A DNA stretch of 64,000 bases from Ceratothoa steindachneri. Lineage: Eukaryota > Arthropoda > Malacostraca > Isopoda > Cymothoidae. The first letter of the stretch is position 1, and the number at the start of each line of letters is the position of its first letter. Location of the stretch: contig OZ018328.1 of the NCBI GenBank assembly GCA_963969495.1, positions 310,001 to 374,000 on the forward strand, written 5' to 3'. The notes under the pieces are model-generated. The model worked only from the letters and a program-made list of their open reading frames with translations. It did no database searches and was not told where the DNA came from. Below, piece after piece: positions 9,956-18,053 of the stretch. The position numbers were made by a program, and so were the translations under genes.

Positions 9956-10390
9956 CCTGAGTATTTGCCGAAAGGGATTATGAATGGAAAAGAGAGTAAG
10001 GGTGGTGGTGATTCCTTGTTTGAGAGTGTATGGAATGGTTTTCAAGATTTGAAGAGTTCAAGTAGACGTGAGAGTGCCCGATAGTGTGGATGATTTAAGG
10101 AAGGAGGTAATGAATGAAGTGTGTAGGAAGCCTGAAAGCATTGGTATGGCAAAGGTGTGGAACTTCATGAAAGAATTGAGAGCGATGTGTATGCAAGGGG
10201 TCCCGCCATTTCAGGAAGTGTTGATTGTAGTGAGTCGTTTGTATGGAGTGATTGTTTATGTGCACTTTGGTGGTGATAGGCCGATTGTGTACAAGGATGA
10301 GAAGATGAATGGTTTGAATCCTAATGTGGTACATCTGCAATGTTTGAGCGGTGTGCACTGTAATTGGGTAATTGAAAAGTGTTCATATAT
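9956..10390 (+). pseudogene. Gypsy copy 1 OTU-like domain (Cys replaced by Ser)
   Basis: Between RNase H and the second protease. The pattern is that of an OTU-fold cysteine peptidase: GGGDSLFESVW (OTU enzymes have Asp-Gly-x-Cys-Leu-Phe-Arg-Ala-like), then VDVRVPDSVDDLRKEVM, then GVPPFQEVLIVVSRLYGVIVYVH, and finally LSGVHCNWV at the position of the catalytic His (His codon 10356-10358). The nucleophile position is Ser (TCC, 10013-10015) in both copies. A +1 frame change between QDLK and VDVRVP is needed in both copies. OTU assignment rests on motif spacing alone; moderate confidence. Confidence 0.5.
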
Positions 10391-10934
10391 AAGAGAGAAG
10401 AATGATTGTCTGGATGAAGATGAGCGTGTGGTGAGTGATGATATGGGAGTTAATGATAGTGTGGATATCAATGCTGATGTTGGTGTGCTTGTTCCTTCTG
10501 TGTATTGCGAACATGGTGGACCTGATATGATGGAAGCGAGAGTGAAAGTTGGTGAAAGGTTGTTCTGTGGTTTGATTGATACTGGAGCGCAGGTGTCTTT
10601 AGTGAATGAGAGGATTCTGAGTAAGTATGATGAGTTCAAATGTTGCGAGCATAAACCTGTGAAGTTACAGATAAGTGGATTAGGGAATGGCTTGATAGTG
10701 GCATGGGAACAGGTTAGTCTGAAAGTGAGTTTGGGTAATGGTGTGAATGTGAAGCATGACTTTGTGATTCTGAAAGATGAGCAAATGCCGTGTTGTTTCT
10801 TGCTTGGTGTAGACTTTATGAAATTGAATGATTTGTCTTTGGATGCTGATAAGGATTGTCTTATGAAAGGTGAATGTGAGGTGATGAAGTTAAATGAGTG
10901 TGCGAAGAATGTTGTCAAATTTTGGCATGATTGA
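10391..10934 (+). pseudogene. Gypsy copy 1 second retropepsin-like domain
   Basis: After an acidic linker (ENDCLDEDERVVSDD) comes an aspartyl-protease-like module: MMEARVKVGERLFCGLIDTGAQVSLV (split at Gly-Leu; catalytic LIDTGA at about 10570-10590), a mid-domain ISGLGNGLIVAWEQVSLKVSLG, and the second hallmark FLLGVDFMKLNDL. These features match retropepsins and are distinct from the DSG protease after gag. The reading frame is open over the whole module in this copy. A frameshift near 10915 separates it from the integrase. Confidence 0.75.
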
Positions 10935-12170
10935 GTTGGGCATGGATGATGAGAATGAGATTTTAAGTGATGATGATATTCTAGAGATGCAAGAGATTTG
11001 TCCTTTTGTTAGTGAGTTAAAGAGGTGTGTAATGACGCGTGTTGATTTGAATGAATGGCCAGAGTGTTTAAGTGATTTTAAAAGGTATGCTAAGGATTTT
11101 GTTGTTTGTATGGATGTTGTATATTTTGTGAGGAATGTGAAGGATTGTGATGATATGTATGTACCTTTGATGTCCTCAGTTGGTATGATTGGTCTGGTGA
11201 AGGTTGTGCATGATAATTATGGGCATATGGGTAAGTTTAAGCTGTGGGAGTGTATGAAGGAGCGTGTGTTCCATCCGTTTCTGAGAACTGTTGTGAATGG
11301 TGTTGCGACTACGTGTGAAAGGTGTCAGAAGCGAAAGGTGCAAGGTGTGCAAGTGAAACCACCGATGTTGAAAGTTGATGCGAAAGAACCGTTTTAATTG
11401 GTAGTGATTGATTGTGTGTCTTTGCCGTGTACAAGTGCTGGGAATGTTGGTATGGTTGTTATGGTTGATCATAAAAGTAAGTTTGTGTATGCAGTGCCTG
11501 TGAGAGATAAAAGGAGTGTGACTGTTGCGCGTGTGGTTGAGCAGTTGTTTTTTCCTATGTGTGTATGGAAGCCTAGAAGATGTCTGAGTGATTATGGGCC
11601 TGAATTTGTAGGAGAAGTGTTTCAGCAAATGTTGAGAGAGAATTGTCTGGAGCATGTGAGAACAACTCTGTATGTACGGTCTTCAAATGGATTGGCAGAA
11701 CGGACTATAAGATTCTTGTGTGAAATGTTGAGAATGATAAGTACGACAGTGAATGACTAGGATGTGTGTCTGGGGAGAGTGTTGTGGGCGTATAATTCAA
11801 CTGTGCATAGTGCAACTGGAATGTCCCCATGTCAGTTTGTGATGAATTTTGAAAGGCGAGTGAAAGATTGGTTTCGTTTGAGTGAAAGTGAGCAGAGTGT
11901 ATGGCGTGAGGCACATGAAAGGTTCCGTTCATTTGAATTAGGTGCAAAAGTATTGAAGGTGAAAGAAGTGAAGGGTAGGTTGAATGTGTCAAAGATGAGT
12001 GATAAGTTTGATGGACCTTATAGAGTTGTGAGGGTTTGGGAAAATGAAGTGACGTATGTTTTGGAGAGTTTGAATGACGGTATGACTGAGAGAGTGCGGG
12101 CTTATCAGAGTCAGTTAAGGAGATGGAGAGAACCTCCTGACTACCTGTTGAGGTATCCGATGTATGGACT
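10935..12170 (+). pseudogene. Gypsy copy 1 integrase
   Basis: Joins the element DNA to the target. A zinc-binding HHCC module (HDNYGHMG..., CERC at about 11205-11330) is followed by the DDE core: VVIDCVSLP (first Asp 11410-11412), LSDYGPEF (second Asp; copy 2 has LSDNGPEF), and SSNGLAERT (Glu). Then comes the C-terminal DNA-binding region KMSDKFDGPYRVVRVW. In-frame stops TAA 11395-11397 and TAG 11758-11760 replace Glu and Trp of copy 2. All segments are otherwise in one frame. Confidence 0.92.
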
Positions 12171-12828
12171 GTGTAGAGAGAGAGGTAAAATGCATGATGA
12201 TGAGATTGAATGTGATAGTATAGATCTGTCTGGGAAAGAGCTAGTCTTAGTCTCGAGGAGTAGAAAGCGTAGAAAGAAGAGCGAAAGGAAGAATGAAAGT
12301 AAGTCTGAGCAGAGTGTTTCTGGTATGGGGGATCTTGAAAGGGAGATTGAGTTTTTGCGTAAACAGGTGAGTGATTTGGCTGGTATAAGTAGATGAGTGA
12401 GTGAGCTGCCTGTGCCTGATTTTTCTGGTTTTGGGAACAGTATGAATGATAGTGTATTTGGGCAGAATGAACCTAGCGCGGCTGATTTTTCAGGTTTTAC
12501 AAATGGTAATAGTAGGGATGAGTTTGATGAAGTGGCTGATTTTTCAGGTTTCTGTTGGGAACCAGTCGAAGGGGTTTCTGGTATGCCTGTTGAGAATACA
12601 GGGGATGTGAGTGACTTGTCTGTTTCGCAAGAATGTACCTTGAGTTGGATGAGAGCTGTGAGTGAGGAGCTGATGAATGGGGGTATGAAGAGTGAGGGTT
12701 CTGAACGGAAGAGTATGAAAGAATTCTGTTGTGAGATGGGAGAACTGGTAATGAGGGCTAAGAGTATGGTTGATGAGATGATCAATAATGATGATGAGAC
12801 TGACAGGATGACTGACGAACAACCCTGA
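12171..12828 (+). pseudogene. Gypsy copy 1 C-terminal extension with DFSGF repeats
   Basis: About 210 residues beyond the integrase in the same frame. It has a basic patch (RSRKRRKKSERKN), a short coiled coil (DLEREIEFLRKQVSDL), then three Asp-Phe-Ser-Gly-Phe repeats around 12419, 12488 and 12536, and a helical acidic C-terminus (EFCCEMGELVMRAKSM). TGA 12394-12396 interrupts it. Copy 2 keeps the same order with one or two intact repeats. Function unknown; similar extensions in other Gypsy elements are variable. Confidence 0.7.
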
Positions 12829-12967
12829 CTAATTGCTATGTGTAGCCAGGGACCAGTAGAAGAGTGTGAATGGGTGCAGAAGTGTGCGATTGAGCACAAG
12901 CGGTACCGTGAAGAGTGATTGAAGGGGTTTTGTGAGTGACTGGTTGAATGGTTTAAGGAAGGAGGGG
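12829..12967 (+). other. Gypsy 3' untranslated stretch and polypurine tract
   Basis: Noncoding sequence between the last ORF and the 3' LTR. AAGGAAGGAGGGG (12955-12967) directly abuts the LTR and is the plus-strand primer (polypurine tract). Confidence 0.8.
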
Positions 12968-13808
12968 TGTGGTGGAGCGAATGTGAGTGTGTGTAAAAGG
13001 GCCATTCTCCTACCCCTTTTCTCAGTTCCCTATCCCTCCCTCTGTAAAAATGTGTGTGTGTCTGAATGGGAATGGGTTTGTTTTGTTTTTTGCCTATTTT
13101 ATGTATAAAAATGATTACCATGTTTTTTTCTTTCTTTCTAGGCGCCATATTCTGGAAAGATAGGACTTAGTTTCATATATCCTTATATTACAAACAAAGC
13201 GCCATATTCTGGAAAGATAGGACTTAGTTTCATATATCCTTATATTACAAACAAAGCGTTATATTCTGGAAAGCTATATATTATTGTTAATAAATAAAGG
13301 CCAATAGTATAGCTTAATGAAGGAGGGCTTATAATAGCCACGCAAGCGTGATAAGGTCATTATCTTCCATTAAGCACAGAGGCGCCACACTTGTTGTAAA
13401 TCCTAGGCATTTTGCTCGCTCGAGTGGCAGGTGGCTGAACATCCCCCCATCCTCTTTGTACAAAGTGAGGCCTTGTTTGTTGTTTATATATTGACTGTTT
13501 TAGTCAGGATTTTTTGGTTGTTTGATTTTTTATGTTTATTAGGATCGATTAAATAGTATTCATATATATAGGATTTTCTTTTTGTATTTTTTTGGTGAAA
13601 AGTAAGGAGATCTCCAATATAATCGCCCCTCTCTATTGTAGATATTTTGTGCATATTTACCCATATTTTTTTATAAATATTGTATTTTTTTGTTAGTAAA
13701 GGACTGTACATACAATCCGTTTCATTCTCCTTTGATTTCTCACGTCCGGATTAGTGTAGGGAGCGGGTTGGATCGATTGGGGTTAATCTAAATTTTTCGG
13801 CCCGCACA
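12968..13808 (+). repeat. 3' LTR of Gypsy copy 1
   Basis: Starts TGTGGTGGAGCG and ends CGCACA, followed by the target duplication ACCT (13809-13812). Aligns with 2975-3816 with scattered substitutions and small indels, including the 57-bp tandem repeat. Confidence 0.92.
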
Positions 13809-13955
13809 ACCTCCTCAGTCAAAGCACATACACAGCACTCAGAAACATTCACTCTTTCTCTACACCACAGACATCGGACACTACTTTCAAAAGGCATACT
13901 CTCTATATCCAAACAGTCAGACATACTTAAACAAGAACAATAATAGAAACAAAAT
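13809..13955 (-). pseudogene. CR1-A ORF1 fragment, right half
   Basis: Minus-strand match to the start of the SGNH ORF1, including its initiation region and the N-terminal Cys pairs. It is contiguous with 2852-2974 once Gypsy copy 1 is removed. At 13955 it is joined to an unrelated piece of CR1-A RT in plus orientation. Confidence 0.85.
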
Positions 13956-14166
13956 TGGATAGCTGAGTGGCTGAAAGACAGGAAGCAAAGGGTAGTGCTA
14001 AATGGTGTAAAGTCAGAGTGGAGGGATGTTAGCAGTGGGGTTCCTCAGGAATCAGTTCTCGGTCCATTATTATTTGTCATCTATATAAACGATCTTGGGG
14101 AGGCAGTTAATAATAAAGTGTCAATTTTTGCGGATGATACCAAATTAGCAGCTGTAGTTAAAAATA
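13956..14166 (+). pseudogene. CR1-A1 RT fragment
   Basis: Short RT piece ([54 protein letters not shown]) fused at about 14166 to LINE B. The join is marked by a small repeat of GGTCCC/TTGCTATTCT-type sequence on both sides. Confidence 0.85.
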
Positions 14167-15334
14167 TTTGGGGTCCTTTGCTATTCTGTTGGGTCCCTTG
14201 CTATTCTTAATTTATATTAATGATCTTGACATAGGTATAAGTAGTAACCTGAGTAAATTTGTTGATGATACTAAGCTAGGTAGGGCCATTAGGGCTGATT
14301 CTGATGCTGTTGTAATGCAGGAGGAATTGACCATTCTGTCCAATTGGGCCGAGAAATGGCAAATGAAGTTTAACATAGAAAAATGTAGTGTACTTAGTAT
14401 AGGTAGAAATAATCCATTGAATAGTTATAAATTAAATGGGAGAATTTTAGGGAGGACCGATTGTGAGAGGGACTTGGGTATTTTGGTAAGTTCAGACCTT
14501 TGTCCTAGAAAGCAATGCCTAAATGCCAAGAATAAAGCTAATAGGATATTGGGATTCATTAGGAGGAGTGTAAGCAATAAGAGTGCTGAAGTCATTCTAA
14601 AACTCTATCGGGCGCTAGTTAGGCCTCATCTAGACTATGCAGTACAATTTTGGTCACCATATTATAGGAAGGATATTGATTTGCTTGAGTCTGTGCAGAG
14701 AAGGATAACAAAGATGATTGGTGGGCTAAGGAACTTACCTTGTGGTGAAAGGCTCAGAAAACTAAATCTACATACATTGTAAAGGAGAAGAGTCAGAGGG
14801 AAATTGATTGAAGTCTTCAAATGGGTTAAAGGAGATAATCAGGGGATCTGGGTAAGGTTCTTATACTTAGTGAACATGACAGGATATGTAGCAATGGGTT
14901 TAAGCTTGATAAGTATAGGTTTAGGAAGGAGATTGGGAGGAATTGGTTTACAAATCGTGTGGTAGATGAATGGAATAGGCTCACTAGACATGTGATAGAA
15001 GCCTCCTCTCTGGGTAGTTTTAAGAATAGATTAGATAAATATATGGATGAAGCTGCTAGATGGGACTAACTTTTTTTATGTACATATGTATATATTTTTC
15101 TAAGGAGTGGGGAGATTATATTTTGCGGTTGCATGAATGGACGTAATCCTCTGGATGCATTTTATGTATATTCTAGATTAGATCTGACGAACTCCTGTAA
15201 AGGGTGACAATGTTGATGACTTTTCTCTGGTAAGAAATCTTTTGTGTGTTGACTGGAACAGGAGCTGCCAAGTTTAGGCCAGGAATGGTCTTTTGCAGTC
15301 TCCTTCTTTTTTTATGTTCTTATGTTCTTAAGAG
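14167..15334 (+). pseudogene. LINE B fragment, unit 1
   Basis: 5'-truncated CR1-like LINE. It begins at the RT catalytic region ([25 protein letters not shown] with Val instead of the Ala of other copies) and runs through the RT thumb (RPHLDYAVQFWSPYYRKDIDL split at Phe-Trp) to a stop at 14780-14782. The rest of the C-terminus is frameshifted (EVFKWVKGDN), followed by a 3' UTR and the tail ATGTTCTTATGTTCTT (about 15313-15330). First member of a repeated chimeric unit. Confidence 0.88.
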
Positions 15335-16133
15335 AATTTTAAAGTGCAGGGGGATTTAAATAAATTGTTATCCTGGGCACATAAGTAGCAATAACTTTCA
15401 ACCTTGACAAGTGCAAAGTTATTAACATGGGAAAAGATAATAGAGAATTTAACTATCAAATGGATGGGCATTGGCTGAGCTTAGTAGAGGATGAGAACAT
15501 CTAGGAGTAGTAATTGATAAGTCATTAAGGTTTTCTAAGCAGTGAATTGAAGCAAGAAATAGGGCAAATAGAGTGCTGGGTTTTATTAAGAGAAATGTCA
15601 GTTACAAAAGTAAGGAGGTTATTCTTAAACTCTATAACTCTTAAGTTAGGCTACATCTAGAGTACTGTATACAGGCATGGTCCCCACATTTTAGACACGA
15701 TATTAACCTTATCGAGTCAGTGCAATGGAGGGCAACAAAGATTATTCCTTTCCTGAGGCACCTTGAATATATAGATAGACTGAGGGTATTAAATATGTTC
15801 TCGTTTGAAAGGAGGTGTGTGAGAGGGGATATGATTGAGCTCTTTAAAAAATTTTCCGGGATAGATAAATTGGATGTTAGCAAGTTTTTGGAGTTAGATA
15901 ATGGAAATTGGACTAGAGGTCACTACTTGAAAATTAAAAAGCAAGGGTGTAGACTGGATTTAAGAAAATATTTTTTCACCAATAAAGTGGTGGACTTCTG
16001 GAATAAATTGCTGCGGAGGGTAGTAGGTAGTCCAGATTTAAATGTATTTAAGAGTAGGTTGGATGAGTTTATGTGGAGGGAAGGTTGTGATGGTTCCTAA
16101 GTTTTGTATATATTAATATTGTTTGTATATATC
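15335..16133 (+). pseudogene. CR1-A fragment, plus arm of inverted repeat, unit 1
   Basis: Covers the RT thumb and C-terminus of CR1-A with stops and a frameshift upstream of 15720; 15720-16100 is open (ATKIIPFLRHLEYIDRLRVL, ending MWREGCDGS). It ends at GTTTGTATATATC and is fused tail-to-tail with a minus-strand CR1-A copy. Confidence 0.88.
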
Positions 16134-17755
16134 AAAACCCACCCACAAAAAGTACCCTCATCAGCGGAAGACAAAATCAAAGTCCCCCCACAATATAAAA
16201 TAACAGATGACAAAAGACGCCAAGGGCTCATCATAGGTCATCCGAGTCAAACGGCCTCTTTTTTAAGGCCTCCAAACTCCCAGGAAAACTACATCCAGAG
16301 GATTGCATCCACAAACAAGGGTATCACCAATCAAGGCTTGTCAAGAACTAAATCATGCAGCTATAGATATATACAAGAAATATTGATATATATAAAACTT
16401 AGGAACCATCACAACCTTCCTTCCCCATAAATTCATCCAACCTACACTTAAATACATTTAAATTTGGACTACCTACTACCCTCCGCGGCAATTTGTTCCA
16501 GAAGTCTACCACTCTATTGGTGAAAAAATATTTTCTTAAATCCAACCTACACCCTTGCTTTTTAATTTTCAAGTGGTAACCTCTAGTCTGATTTCCATCA
16601 TCTAACTCAAAAAACTTGCTAACATCCAATTTATCTATCCCAGAAAATTTTTTAAAGAGCTTAATCATATTCCCTCTCCCACACCTCCTTTTGAACGAGA
16701 ACATATTTAATACCCTCAGTCTATCTATATATTCAAGGTGCCTCAGGGAAAGAATAATCTTTGTTGCCCTCCGTTGCACTGACTCGAGAAGGTTAATATC
16801 GAGTCTAAAATATGGGGACCATGCCTGTATACAGTACTATAGATGTGGCCTAACCTAAGAGTTATAGAGTTTAAGAATAACCTCCTTACTTTTGTAACTG
16901 ACATTTCTCTTAATGAAATCCAGCACTCTATTTGCCCTATTTCTTGCTTCAATACACTGCTTAGAAAACTTTAATGACTTATCTATTACTACTCCTAGAT
17001 CTTTCTCATCCTCTACTGAGCTCAGCTAATGCCCATCCATTTCATAGTTAAATTCTCTATTATCGTTTCCCATGTTAATAACTTTGCACTTATCAAGGTT
17101 GAAAGTCATTTGCCACTTATGTGCCCAGGATAACAATTTATTTAAATCCCCCTGCACTTTAAAATTATCATCAATATCTTTACCTACAGCTGCTAATTTG
17201 GCATCATCCGCAAAAATTGACACTTTATTATTAACTGCCTCTCCAAGATCGTTTATATAGATGACAAATAATAATGGACCGAGAAGTGATCCCTGAGGAA
17301 CCCCACTGCTAACATCCCTCCACTCTGACTTTACACCATTTAGCACTACCCTTTGCTTCCTGTCTTTCAGCCACTCAGCTATCCAATTTGAAACACCCCC
17401 ACATATCCCAATCATTTTTAATTTATGAACTAGTCTCCTATGTGGTACCTTATCAAATGCTTTACTAAAATCTAAGTAAATTATATCTACATTCTCTCCT
17501 TTATCTACTTCATCTGTTACAAACTTCAGAAAATTTAGTAAATTAGTCAAACATGATCTGCCTGATCTAAACCCATGCTGAGCATCGCTGATTAACCCCT
17601 CTCTCTCTAGATGTTGGCAAATCCCTTTTTTAACTATTTTCTCAAGAATTTTACAGACTACAGGAGTTAGGCTACCCGGTCTAAAGTTATTTGGATCCTC
17701 TTCACTACCCTTCTTGAAAATGGGGACTACATTCACTCTCTTCCAATCATCAGGT
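16134..17755 (-). pseudogene. CR1-A fragment, minus arm, unit 1
   Basis: Minus-strand CR1-A: 3' UTR without terminal hairpin and tail (16134-16395), C-terminal domain (16399-16779), then RT (17026-17736) with SGVPQGSLLGPLLF and SIFADDAKLAAVGK. It runs up to the insertion of the PHD-RT-REL element at 17756 and continues at 21314-21507. Stops separate the blocks. 16375-17168 is complementary to the plus arm. Confidence 0.88.
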
Positions 17756-18053
17756 GTTTAAGTGCACTCCCGAGTTTCCTACTAAATAATACCTAAACAG
17801 TGATATAAGTCTAATATGAATTTTGTGGCAATTAAATTAACATACAAAGCTTAAAACCATTTAATATCAGACATAAAATCAAAGATAAATAAATAAATAT
17901 TAGAGATCTAAACTAAAAGTGCGCTCCCGAAAACATTTGTTTACATTCTTGCTGGGCGCCGCCATCTTGAATTCACTTTGCTTAAAATAATCTTTTATCA
18001 AAGTGCTCAAAGTAAAGGCAATACCTCCATAAGGAAAGAGGTGCAAAGCGAAA
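17756..18053 (+). promoter_or_regulatory. 5' region of the PHD-RT-REL element
   Basis: Two related 14-bp words, AAGTGCACTCCCGA (near 17760) and AAGTGCGCTCCCGA (near 17918), and a GCCGCCATCTTGA motif near 17959 that reads as a YY1/Pho-type site on the minus strand. The ORF start is AAAATGG, a good Kozak context. Promoter role inferred. Confidence 0.4.

Larger units (their letters stand above)
2975..13808 (+). mobile_element. Ty3/Gypsy LTR retrotransposon, copy 1
   Basis: Complete but dead LTR element: two LTRs of about 841 bp starting TGTGGTGG and ending ...ACA, a primer-binding site, gag, protease, RT, RNase H, OTU-like, second protease, integrase and a polypurine tract. The 4-bp duplication ACCT flanks it. 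The order RT-RNaseH-integrase places it in Ty3/Gypsy. The internal region has many stops and frameshifts plus a 2.07-kb CR1-A1 insertion. By eye the LTRs differ at roughly 20-25 sites, suggesting modest age. A second copy of the same family, opposite in orientation, lies at 41913-50647. Confidence 0.93.

Noticed and set aside
12141..13148. 335-codon minus-strand ORF over the Gypsy C-terminus and 3' LTR
   Set aside because: Antisense shadow of the integrase extension running into the LTR; Ser/Leu-rich with no recognisable domain.
15641..15883. Repeated ~80-codon antisense ORF (also at 7614, 23063, 25466, 41085 and elsewhere)
   Set aside because: Recurs wherever the CR1-A C-terminal domain occurs and lies opposite it; a shadow of that coding region, not a separate gene family.
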